Source: Comamonas kerstersii | Lineage (GTDB): Bacteria > Pseudomonadota > Gammaproteobacteria > Burkholderiales > Burkholderiaceae_C | Length of the DNA stretch: 64,000 bases | Direction: 5' to 3' | Assembly: GCF_008801935.1 (NCBI RefSeq) | Contig: NZ_VZOT01000010.1 | Coordinates: forward strand, 1 to 64,000 | Shown: positions 16,227 through 24,261 of the stretch, one piece after another | How the letters are laid out: the number at the start of each line of letters is the position of its first letter | Position numbering within the stretch: position 1 is the first letter of the stretch | Notes under the pieces: model-generated | What the model saw: the letters and a program-made list of their open reading frames with translations, nothing else | What the model was told of the DNA's origin: nothing | Databases searched by the model: none | Translations under genes and position numbers: made by a program

Positions 16227-17228
16227 ATGCACAGTGGGTTTGAAGATAAAAGTAGAGAGCAGGATCGAGGGTGGGATGACAGGTTTGGTGATTTCCTCAC
16301 CAACTTATTTTTTGAAGAAGGTTTGGCAGATTCAACGCTGCTTGTCTTGAAAAACCACCTGATCGCATTCAACCGGTGGCTTCAGGACACACACGACAGA
16401 CCCTGGGACCGCGCTCAGCCACAAGATTTACGCGAGTACCTGTATGCGACAGGTTTAAATCTGGTCAGCTCCACCTTGCAAGCTAGACGCTGGAGTCTTA
16501 AACGCTTGTACCGATGGGCACTTGAAGAATCAATAGTTTCCATACATCCAAACACCTTTGTCTTACCAATCAAAGACAATAAGGTAAAAAAACAAACTAA
16601 ACCACCAACTCAAAGGCAAATTGAATTACTGCTAAACATGCCGGATCTGAGTTGTGCAGAGGGTATTAGAGATCGCGCTGTGCTAGAACTTATATATGCC
16701 ACAGGCATGCGGGCATCTGAAATTTTGTCGATAAAAATACATGAGATCACTAAAGAAAAGTGTTTAAGGGTTTGGGGGAAGTGCAGAAAAGAGCGATTGG
16801 TTGTCTACGGGGAGCATGCACAGTATTGGATTGCACAATACATTGCAGTCAGGAAAACAATACTCTTAGATGGAGGGCACCATGTATTTGCAACAGATAA
16901 GTTGTTCGTGAGTTCAGGTGTCCACGCGGATTACAGGTACTACCAACTTCGAAGGATGATCCAGCGTTACAGCCGGCGCTGTGGCTTGAACCTGACACCA
17001 CACACTATCAGGCATGCATTTGCAACCCACATGTATGAGGCAGGTGCATCTCTGCAATTCATTCAAAAATTGCTTGGCCACAGCCACCTTCAAACATCAA
17101 CAATCTATATTTCAAACAATACTAAAAATCTTAATAATATATTAGTCAATCACCACCCAAGAGGGAAAAGCTATAAAAGCATAGCTAGATTCAAACAGGT
17201 GAGTATTAGCAACAAATCCGCAACCTAA
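16227..17228 (+). CDS. XerC/XerD-like tyrosine recombinase
   Basis: A 333-residue tyrosine recombinase. The N-terminal core-binding domain covers about residues 20-115. The catalytic set is complete: Arg162 (YATGMRASEI), a Lys in the VWGKCRKERL hairpin, His259-xx-Arg262 (TPHTIRHAFATHM), His285 and nucleophile Tyr294 (LLGHSHLQTSTIYIS). Start 16227 is chosen because GAGG lies five bases upstream; the frame is open from a TTG at 16161. It could resolve element multimers, act on the neighbouring cargo or help excision; the sequence does not decide. It does not resemble the long P4/clc-type ICE integrases. Transcribed from the operator-A promoter, divergent from the pilus operon. Confidence 0.85.
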   Translation: MHSGFEDKSREQDRGWDDRFGDFLTNLFFEEGLADSTLLVLKNHLIAFNRWLQDTHDRPWDRAQPQDLREYLYATGLNLVSSTLQARRWSLKRLYRWALEESIVSIHPNTFVLPIKDNKVKKQTKPPTQRQIELLLNMPDLSCAEGIRDRAVLELIYATGMRASEILSIKIHEITKEKCLRVWGKCRKERLVVYGEHAQYWIAQYIAVRKTILLDGGHHVFATDKLFVSSGVHADYRYYQLRRMIQRYSRRCGLNLTPHTIRHAFATHMYEAGASLQFIQKLLGHSHLQTSTIYISNNTKNLNNILVNHHPRGKSYKSIARFKQVSISNKSAT

Positions 17229-17325
17229 TCGCGCAGTACCACGACCGATTAGCGTTGACGCAGCCAATAGCTAGTTGCGGTGCAATTGAGCTACTGCACT
17301 GGTGCCCCAAAGATGGCTACTATCG

Positions 17326-17379
17326 GCAATCAGCGATTGTCCTGCCCAAGGAAACGAAGGGCAGGTCTAGGCTGATTGC
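17326..17379. repeat. Nested inverted repeat (possible structured RNA or recombination site)
   Basis: Outer arms GCAATCAGC (17326-17334) and GCTGATTGC (17371-17379) enclose inner arms CCTGCCC (17341-17347) and GGGCAGG (17359-17365). It forms a 54-base two-stage hairpin between the recombinase stop and the next gene. No T-run follows, so it is not a simple terminator. Confidence 0.6.
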
Positions 17380-17487
17380 TGTCGTTCAACTGTGGCTGCT
17401 TTGCGGTCCCTCGGCCTTAGACGTCGAATCCTGTGTTTGCCTCTAGACTCTGAATACATGAAGAAGAAAAGGCAAGAGGAAAATTGG

Positions 17488-18888
17488 ATGTCAAAGACAG
17501 AGAATCAGGCCAAGGACTACGTGAAGGAGGGGGTGTGGATTTCTCCCGACATCTTCGAAGCCGACCTGAAGCCCAAGGGTTGGAAGGACGATCCCGAGCT
17601 CCGGGCAGGGGTTGATTGGCTGCTGTCGTTCGTGCCGGCAGATGAGTGGAAGCGAAGACGGTTTGCCGCATTGCGCTATTTCGTGGACGCAGTCTCAGGT
17701 GACTCCGCCGATCCCACAGGCAAGGGCCGGTTCTTCAATGATCGCGACCGCTTTGCTTGGTATCTCTTCCTCGGCCAGGCGGTCCTCGACCACCCGATTA
17801 TTTACGACTACATGTACGGGAGCCGGGTTGTTCCGGTCCTTACTGCAATCGGGCGCAACCTTGAACTGCTCAAAGGCGTGAGGGGGATCGAAGCTCGCGT
17901 GCGTCGGATGGTTGGCCCGGAGAAGGGCCAGCCCAACGCATGCCTGTTCGAGTTGCTGGTTGCCGCGGCTTATTGTCGCGAGGGCGCTCAGGTCACATTT
18001 CTCGAAGAACGGCCCGGGGTGGCCAAGACCCACGACATGGATGTGGCATTGAGCGGAACCAATTGGGCTGTGGAATGCAAGCGATTGGAAGGAGGAGAAT
18101 ACGCAGAATCTGAGCGGGCGCGAGCGCGGGATCTTTGGCTTCCGGTTGCCCATGAACTCCACGAACGGGGGCTGAGCGTACTGTTCACCATCGAGTTCTC
18201 GGTGGAACTAAGCGCGGTTCCGCAGGCGTACGTGGCTCAGAAGGCAGTTGAATGGATGCGTAACGGGGGGCTATTTGCCCATTCTTGGAGCGACTCCATC
18301 TCCGTTGGTCGAGTCGAGCGCCTCAACTTGAAGCCTCTGCAAAAGGTGCTCCAGACCGATGATGTCGCTATGAACAGCTCCCGTATGCACGAGCTACTCA
18401 CCGGTCGCTACAAGCGCAATGCTCACATTATCACCACCTTGCATGTCCGGCATGCCGACAACCCCATATATGTCAAAGAGTGTAATGCCGGATGCGTCTT
18501 TGATTGGAACAGCAAGAGTGAAGCCGCCATAGATAAGCGCGCACGGGATGTGTTCAAGCGCGTCGCAGAAGGATGCCGACAGCTCCCTGACGGGCGACCC
18601 GCAATCGTCCACATCGGCTTCGAGGCTATTGATGGCGACGACGTTGAGCGAAGGCGATATGCCAAGGTTCTGCAATCCCTGAAGGACTTTGACCCTGAGG
18701 GGAAGTTACTGGAGTATGTTTACGTAACGTGGCTTGCACCCGAGAGTCCGCCGGACACGCTTCTGGCCTTCGACGAGACTTGTCACCACCAAGCCATACG
18801 ACCAAAGCGGTTTCGACCGCTGCAGAACGGGTTCTTGGTGTTGCCATCTGACCTATCCACCCGTCAAGGCGTACATTGGAAATCGTGA
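17488..18888 (+). CDS. Unrecognised protein with a PD-(D/E)XK nuclease-like motif
   Basis: A 466-residue soluble protein that I do not recognise as a named family. The central part has THDMDVALSGTNWAVECKRL: Asp183/Asp185, a short strand, then Glu196-Cys-Lys198, which fits the D...ExK core of the PD-(D/E)XK fold. A helix with LFELLVAAAYCREGAQVTFLE precedes it, as in many such nucleases. The C-terminal 200 residues show no motif I know. Start 17488 has AGAGGA upstream; 17458 is possible. It lies between a tyrosine recombinase and the SPARSA-type pair, all on the plus strand, so a defence role is likely by context but unproven. A McrC/Mrr-like restriction enzyme or nuclease toxin are alternatives. 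Confidence 0.6.
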   Translation: MSKTENQAKDYVKEGVWISPDIFEADLKPKGWKDDPELRAGVDWLLSFVPADEWKRRRFAALRYFVDAVSGDSADPTGKGRFFNDRDRFAWYLFLGQAVLDHPIIYDYMYGSRVVPVLTAIGRNLELLKGVRGIEARVRRMVGPEKGQPNACLFELLVAAAYCREGAQVTFLEERPGVAKTHDMDVALSGTNWAVECKRLEGGEYAESERARARDLWLPVAHELHERGLSVLFTIEFSVELSAVPQAYVAQKAVEWMRNGGLFAHSWSDSISVGRVERLNLKPLQKVLQTDDVAMNSSRMHELLTGRYKRNAHIITTLHVRHADNPIYVKECNAGCVFDWNSKSEAAIDKRARDVFKRVAEGCRQLPDGRPAIVHIGFEAIDGDDVERRRYAKVLQSLKDFDPEGKLLEYVYVTWLAPESPPDTLLAFDETCHHQAIRPKRFRPLQNGFLVLPSDLSTRQGVHWKS

Positions 18889-19360
18889 TGGAAATCGAAA
18901 GTCTCTTCATGAGATGAGCACTACGCAAAAAATACAGTGAGCGCCTGATTTCTAGTAAAGAGATTGACGTGATGATCGATCGCACCTGCTGCGTTGTAGG
19001 CTGACAGTCGCGGTTCATCAGGCGACTGCTTTGCAAGCAGTAGGAGCAGCTAAGCGAAATTGCGCATGAGATTTTCCATATCCATCGACTCATCGGATAG
19101 CAAGCAGTTTCACATCGCGGATTCAGGCGATCACTCGCTACAAAGCGATATGAAGCGTTCTTGGAACCTTAATTAAGAGCTGCGGGTGGATCGCTTCTTT
19201 TGGTTACACTGACCTCGTCATGACGAACTCGTTTAGGGTCAGATGACCAAGCGAATCGTGAAGACGATAGAAGAGGCTGTATCTACCCAATATTGAAAGT
19301 TCATCAAATCGGCAAACCGTATTGCGGAAGGTGCGGTTTCATTCCAGAAGAAGGGGTGTT
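18889..19360. other. Non-coding gap upstream of the SIR2-APAZ gene, with strong dyads
   Basis: No convincing gene. It contains a nested hairpin region at 18988-19050 (CAGTCG 19005-19010 with CGACTG 19023-19028; CTGCTT-TGC-AAGCAG at 19026-19040; GCTGC 18988-18992 with GCAGC 19046-19050). A perfect 10-bp palindrome CGTCATGACG lies at 19216-19225. A weak promoter for the downstream pair could be TTGAAA at 19293, but no good -10 is visible. Confidence 0.45.
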
Positions 19361-21247
19361 GTGACGCAGTCGTTCTCGTGCATTTCAGCCGCGCAGTTCT
19401 CCACTGCTCTCGCTTTGCGGCCCAATCTCGTAGCTTGGTTCCTCGGTGCAGGAGCCTCAGCAGCTTCAGGAATCCCCACCGGCTATGACATGATCCGGTA
19501 CTTCAAAGCAGAAATTTTCTGCCGTGAGAACAGTCTTTCTCCTAGAGAAATTGACACGGGCGACCAAGTCTGGCTCGACCGAATTGACCGATACTTTCGC
19601 CAGACCTCCCTCCTTCCGCCTGATGGTGATCCCAATGAGTATGCTGCGGCGTTCGAGGCGGTGTACCCCCAGGCTAGACACCGGCGCCAGTACATTTACG
19701 ACGCCATCTCAAAGGGCACACCATGCTTTGGACATCGTGTTCTTGGAAGCCTGATAGCAGCCCGGAAGCTCGACTGCGTGTTCACCACCAATTTCGACCC
19801 ATTGGTTGAGGATGCCGCGGGGACTGCGAATTCCCTTTTGCCTGTCGAGGAACGAGCGCGGCCGACCGTCGCTGGCATTGACTCTGGAGAGCGAGCATCA
19901 CGATGCTTGAGGGAGTCAGACTGGCCTCTTGTCGCCAAATTGCACGGTGACTATCAGTCCATCGCCATCAAGAACACAGGGTTGGAGCTTGAACAGCAAG
20001 ATGACCGAATGAGACATGTCTTGGTGGAAGCTAGTCAACGCTTCGGCATGGTATTCGTTGGATACAGTGGCCGAGATGCTTCAGTGATGGAGGCCCTGAC
20101 GTCTGTACTTAGGGCGCCCGATGCTTTCCCCAACGGCTTGTATTGGGTTACGTCTTCTGTTTCAAAGCTACTACCTGCAGTCACTCAGTTTTTAGAGGCT
20201 GCGCACATTGCAGGCGTGGACGTCGCCGTCGTCGAATGCAAGACATTCGACGAACTTGCTGCCGATGTCATCAAGCGGATCGACCTGCCAAAGGTCCTTA
20301 TGGATCACGTGATGCAGGCTCATCCGGCCCCTCGATTGTTGCCTGTCACGTTGCAGACGAAAGAAGTGCGTCGTTTTCCCGTGCTGCGGTTGTCGGCCCT
20401 ATTGATCGACAGCCTTCCTCGGGTGGCTCGTAAGGTCACTCTTTCTCAGCCCACGACGACTCCAGTGGTTAGGGCGTTGCTGAGGTCAGAGGGTTGCAAG
20501 GCAATCGTGGCCGCGAACGGCCATGAGTTGGCTGTCTTTGGTCGGGATGAAGAGGTACTTAGGATTCTGGCTCCATTGGGGGCCCAGTTGGCTGGCACGG
20601 TAGACATAGATGCAACCAGGGATAGCTGGGCACTTGGCCTTCTCTATGAGGCGTTGACAAAGGCCTTGGCACGGTATCGGCCTCTGATTCCGCGGTTCAA
20701 GCGAGCAGGTCACTCGTTAGTTGTAGCCCCTCCTCGTGAGGATGACGACGAAGAGCGCGTTAAGGCGCGAGAGCAGGACCTTTCGCGAATGCGGGAGGCC
20801 TATGAGGCGCCACTGACGGGCATTGTTCAAGGGATGGAGTTCCCATTTCAAGAGGGTGTTTTCCTGAAGCTCGAATTCATTGAGCAGCGTTGGTGGTGCG
20901 GTTTTGAGCCATATACCTTTGTGGACGTCCCGAGGCAAACAGAGGATGTGCACTCCTCTAGCCCACAACTCGACACTGAGCGGGATGTGCTGGGGCGCGC
21001 CTTTGAGCGTCGAGGTGGCGACCCAGCAGGCGACTGGCGTCGCGAACGTTGGGCAACAAAGTACAACCGGAACTGGGCTCGGATCCTTGATGCTTGGACA
21101 AAGCTGCTTACCCAATCCAGAGATGGCTCCGTGCGGGCGTTCGCACTCAGGCCAGAGGATGGCGTAGACGCAGTCTTCGTTCTCTCCGAGTTCACTGCCT
21201 GGAGTCGACCAGGTCACCACCATGCTTACTTCGATAGGAACAAGTAA
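19361..21247 (+). CDS. SIR2-APAZ protein (SPARSA-type NADase partner of short Argonaute)
   Basis: A 628-residue protein. The N-terminal SIR2-type NAD-binding domain shows WFLGAGASAASGIPTGYDM (29-44), FTTNFDPLVED (141-151), VAKLHGDYQS (191-200) and VFVGYSGRDASVME (231-244), the order found in SIR2 NADases. The C-terminal half, from about residue 330, is the expected place of the APAZ domain that binds a short pAgo; I infer it from context more than from motif. In SPARSA systems guide-directed recognition of invader nucleic acid activates NAD+ depletion and kills or arrests the cell. Start GTG 19361 has AAGGGG upstream; a TTG at 19322 is possible. The stop overlaps the next ATG (TAATG), so the two are translationally coupled. 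Confidence 0.85.
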   Translation: MTQSFSCISAAQFSTALALRPNLVAWFLGAGASAASGIPTGYDMIRYFKAEIFCRENSLSPREIDTGDQVWLDRIDRYFRQTSLLPPDGDPNEYAAAFEAVYPQARHRRQYIYDAISKGTPCFGHRVLGSLIAARKLDCVFTTNFDPLVEDAAGTANSLLPVEERARPTVAGIDSGERASRCLRESDWPLVAKLHGDYQSIAIKNTGLELEQQDDRMRHVLVEASQRFGMVFVGYSGRDASVMEALTSVLRAPDAFPNGLYWVTSSVSKLLPAVTQFLEAAHIAGVDVAVVECKTFDELAADVIKRIDLPKVLMDHVMQAHPAPRLLPVTLQTKEVRRFPVLRLSALLIDSLPRVARKVTLSQPTTTPVVRALLRSEGCKAIVAANGHELAVFGRDEEVLRILAPLGAQLAGTVDIDATRDSWALGLLYEALTKALARYRPLIPRFKRAGHSLVVAPPREDDDEERVKAREQDLSRMREAYEAPLTGIVQGMEFPFQEGVFLKLEFIEQRWWCGFEPYTFVDVPRQTEDVHSSSPQLDTERDVLGRAFERRGGDPAGDWRRERWATKYNRNWARILDAWTKLLTQSRDGSVRAFALRPEDGVDAVFVLSEFTAWSRPGHHHAYFDRNK

Positions 21248-22710
21248 TGGCGATTCGCCCTCAAGCATCTCAGTTGGCGTCGCTTACTCTGCTGGAAGAG
21301 CCGCTGCTTTCCTTTCACCCGTCTGATCGTCAACAGGTCGACATTCATCCTCTGCGGGGATTGGCAAAGTTCGGGCCATACTCTCTGGATTCCTTCAGTG
21401 GCTACGCAACGGAGATTCGCATCGCGACAGTAGGCCCAGAGAGCGCATTCAAACGTAGGGGAGAGCTTATGGCGTCTCTGCGTCAGAGCTACCAATCACA
21501 AGACAAGGCTGAATACGTACCTCCGTATCCGGGCTTTGAAGCGCTGTTCGGTGTAAGGCTTGAGTCCGCACGTGGCGCGCACGTCAAATGGCCAGACTCG
21601 ATCAGTCAGTTCCCAGGCAATGGCAGCCTGCAAGAGAGGCTCTATCAAGCGATGGAGTCAGCTCTGCGACGACTAGACGCAGTCCGACATGAGTTCGACG
21701 TTGTTCTGATTCACTTCCCTGAGTCTTGGGCTCAAGCCACGCGTACCAAGGACTTTGATGCTCACGATGTACTGAAGGCGCTTGGGGCGAAGTACAACAT
21801 ACCGACGCAAGTGCTGAATGACCGAGCCTTTACGTTCAGCTTGAAGGCGCAACTGGCCTGGCGTCTCGCAATTGCGTTGTACGTTAAGGCTGCGGGCACC
21901 CCGTGGAAGCTGGTGCCATTGAAAGGAGTTCCCCAAGACACGGCCTACATTGGTCTTGCTTATGCACTTCGGGGTGACCAACGTGATGCTCACTATGTGA
22001 CCTGTTGCTCCCAGGTTTTCGACATGGACGGCGGAGGAATGCAGTTCGTCGCATTCGAGGCGCGCGACCCTGTTGTTGATGTTGCCGAAGCGCGCAGGAA
22101 CCCGTTTCTGAGCCGTGACGATATGCGTGCCGTCATCGCACGCAGTCTGGGGCTCTACCAAGCCCGCAACGGCGGCAATCTGCCTAAGAGATTGGTCATT
22201 CACAAAACCACGGCGTTTAAGCAACAGGAAGTTGAAGGTGCATTTGATGCGCTTTCGGGAGTGCCTGAAATTGAGTGTATCGAGGTGGGTGCTGCCTCCT
22301 GTTGCAGAGGGGTTTGGCTTATTGAGAACAACCGGCGCCGCTATGGAACGAACGATTCGTTGAGCGTGCCCTCTGGCTATCCGGTCCCTCGTGGAACCGT
22401 TGTTGTCCGCTCATCAAATTCAGCGCTTGTCTGGGTGGCAGGCAACGCTCCAGAAGCTTCTCCGAAAGGGAACTACTTTCAGGGAAGCAAGAGTATTCCC
22501 AAGCCACTTCAACTGATTCGGCATGCCGGAAGTGGGCCACTGGAACTCATTGCCCACGAAGCGCTGGCCATGACAAAGATGGACTGGAACAACGATGCTT
22601 TATATGACCCCGTGCCAGTGAGCATTCGATACTCCCAACGTTTGGCGCGGACTATTGCCAACGTGCCGGAACTACCTGGTAGCGTCTATCCCTATCGATT
22701 GTTCATGTAG
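21247..22710 (+). CDS. Short prokaryotic Argonaute (MID-PIWI), SPARSA type
   Basis: A 487-residue short pAgo with only MID and PIWI domains, the sensor of the SIR2-APAZ/pAgo system. A MID-like region covers roughly 150-225. PIWI signatures follow: DTAYIGLAYALRG (231-243), RLVIHKTTAFKQQEVEGAF (315-333) and the C-terminal KMDWNNDALYDPVPVSIRYS (444-463). Ala or Tyr stands where active Argonautes have the first catalytic Asp (YIGLAY), and Lys-Thr replaces the Arg-Asp of the third motif (IHKTT). It is therefore predicted to bind but not slice, as known for short pAgos. It overlaps the SIR2-APAZ gene by one base. Confidence 0.88.
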   Translation: MAIRPQASQLASLTLLEEPLLSFHPSDRQQVDIHPLRGLAKFGPYSLDSFSGYATEIRIATVGPESAFKRRGELMASLRQSYQSQDKAEYVPPYPGFEALFGVRLESARGAHVKWPDSISQFPGNGSLQERLYQAMESALRRLDAVRHEFDVVLIHFPESWAQATRTKDFDAHDVLKALGAKYNIPTQVLNDRAFTFSLKAQLAWRLAIALYVKAAGTPWKLVPLKGVPQDTAYIGLAYALRGDQRDAHYVTCCSQVFDMDGGGMQFVAFEARDPVVDVAEARRNPFLSRDDMRAVIARSLGLYQARNGGNLPKRLVIHKTTAFKQQEVEGAFDALSGVPEIECIEVGAASCCRGVWLIENNRRRYGTNDSLSVPSGYPVPRGTVVVRSSNSALVWVAGNAPEASPKGNYFQGSKSIPKPLQLIRHAGSGPLELIAHEALAMTKMDWNNDALYDPVPVSIRYSQRLARTIANVPELPGSVYPYRLFM

Positions 22711-22976
22711 GTTTAGCGGTTGGGCTTGAACGACTACTTCGGGGCACTGAGTTCAGCAATTTGAAGGACAGCAACCGCTGCACAGCAGACATCGGCCGAG
22801 CAGGTTCGGGCGACAGCAATTGTTCGATTCACGACTGCCTTTGATTTGCCAGACAAGGTCTGCGAGGCTTCTACACGCTAGATGTGGTGGTATTTGATAC
22901 GAATTGCTGAAGACTATGGCATGTGACGCAGCAGAGGTTTTGTTTGGCGCACGCCTAGTGGATTTGCTTCGAATAC

Positions 22977-23792
22977 TCAAACTGGAATAAAGTTAGCTTT
23001 ACAATTTCCACAGATCAATTCAATCTCAGGTTTTCCCCAAGCACTGAATTTGGCACATCCGCTACATGTGTATTTGACGCGATTGGATTTATTAACTGGC
23101 GTAGGCACGTCGCCATTCGCGGTTGCCTGTGAAGCAGTTCGAACACCTCCACCTGGACGAACAGCATTCGCCAGCGCCTCATTGGTAGCGATTGGAGCCG
23201 TGGTGCCATGCCTTGCGTCAATCTGCGTGGCCATGCTTTGTGCGCCGAGTCGCACATGCTCCTCAGACGGGAAGCGGTCATACCAGCTCAACTGAAAGTG
23301 CTGAGTCAACAGCGCATCGCAGGCTTGAAGAAAGCGACCGTTTTCGATGGCGTAGTCGGCCATCCTATCGCCCGTCCGCATTCCACCTGGCTGGCCAGTG
23401 GAGGAGGGCATCAGTCCGATGCTCTCCATCTTGGAAGCCCACTCTTCATTGTGGTACCGGCCACGACCAGGCTTGCCGAAATGCTCCTGCCACAGGTGTG
23501 CCATCTCATGAACCAAGGTCTGCAGGGTCTCGATGATCGGCACCACGGCGAAATACGAGGGATTGAGCGCGATCTCATCCGTGGTACGGCCATCTAGGGT
23601 GGCAAAGCGCGCTGCTGAGAAGTAGCCCACCGTCCGTTTCTCACGTTGCAGGGTGATGAGACAGTGGGGTAGCTTTCCATCAAACAAGTGATCGTTGAAG
23701 TGGGCGTAGGCAAGCTGCAACTCCGCGTAAGTCTCTTTCGTCGGGGTACTTGCTAGAGTTGACGTACCGATTGCAGGTGGATGTTCGATCAT
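22977..23792 (-). CDS. SprT-like zinc metalloprotein with C-terminal zinc ribbon
   Basis: A 271-residue SprT-family protein. The helical start TYAELQLAYAHFNDHLFDGKLP is typical, and the metallopeptidase motif LVHEMAHLWQEHFG gives His95-Glu-x-x-His99 with a third ligand downstream (GRYHNEEWASKM). A Cys4 zinc ribbon (CSGCAKF ... LICGNCKANF) ends the protein, as in Spartan/SprT relatives. In this type of mobile element SprT-like genes are recurrent accessory genes; the target is unknown (DNA-protein crosslinks or host proteins are possibilities). Start 23792 gives ATG; the frame extends to a TTG at 23813 that lies inside a palindrome. Confidence 0.82.
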   Translation of the reverse strand: MIEHPPAIGTSTLASTPTKETYAELQLAYAHFNDHLFDGKLPHCLITLQREKRTVGYFSAARFATLDGRTTDEIALNPSYFAVVPIIETLQTLVHEMAHLWQEHFGKPGRGRYHNEEWASKMESIGLMPSSTGQPGGMRTGDRMADYAIENGRFLQACDALLTQHFQLSWYDRFPSEEHVRLGAQSMATQIDARHGTTAPIATNEALANAVRPGGGVRTASQATANGDVPTPVNKSNRVKYTCSGCAKFSAWGKPEIELICGNCKANFIPV

Positions 23793-23795
23793 GCT

Positions 23796-23813
23796 TTGTA
23801 TTGTGCAATACAA
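23796..23813. promoter_or_regulatory. 18-bp palindrome at the start of the SprT-like gene
   Basis: TTGTATTG (23796-23803), two bases, CAATACAA (23806-23813): perfect 8-bp arms directly upstream of ATG 23792. It resembles an operator of a HTH repressor. Binding there would block translation initiation sequences or the promoter. Confidence 0.55.
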
Positions 23814-24042
23814 ACAACAAGAGCACCAAAATTGGACATAGCTCTTGAAAATTTGTAGCTTTGCGTTACGATGAAATCATGAGTAGCCAACAACGGCACT
23901 TTTTGGATGGTCAGGCTCGTAGATCAGCCTGACGCGCAGAACACAGCTGTCTGCGTAGCAATTCGGTTTGGGTCTTCACGACCGCCCAGTGTTGCTGAGA
24001 TCAAGGTAATCCTCCAGAAACAAGCCTCATCTTGGTGGGAAA

Positions 24043-24255
24043 ATGGAAACCATATTCAGTCTTCTTTGGTCTCTTGTTGTTGTAACTTTCAAGTTCGGTG
24101 TTAATGCATTTTTCTTCTTCATTCGCTTAGCTAGTGATGCTTCAGAAGAAGTACAGAATGCTAATGATGACTCCTACATGGACCCATGGAACGCTTACTC
24201 CAACGGTCATATCTCTTATGCAGAGTATGTAGAAAAAACCCGAATTAATAAGTAA
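24043..24255 (+). CDS. Small membrane protein of unknown function
   Basis: A 70-residue protein with one strong hydrophobic segment (LLWSLVVVTFKFGVNAFFFFIRLA, residues 6-29) and an acidic, Tyr-containing tail. ATG 24043 is preceded by GGTGGG at good distance, supporting translation. It lies alone on the plus strand between the SprT-like gene and traG, converging on traG (6 bp between stops). Size and position would suit an entry-exclusion or accessory membrane protein, but nothing in the sequence proves it. Confidence 0.45.
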   Translation: METIFSLLWSLVVVTFKFGVNAFFFFIRLASDASEEVQNANDDSYMDPWNAYSNGHISYAEYVEKTRINK

Positions 24256-24261
24256 TTATCG

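Noticed and set aside
16227-17228. The XerD-like protein as the ICE integrase
   Set aside because: It lies in the middle of the element, not at a border or tRNA, and lacks the long architecture of P4/clc-type integrases.
18626-19093. 155-codon minus-strand frame between the nuclease-like gene and the SIR2-APAZ gene
   Set aside because: Mostly antisense to the upstream gene, no motif, and its non-overlapping part covers the hairpin region.
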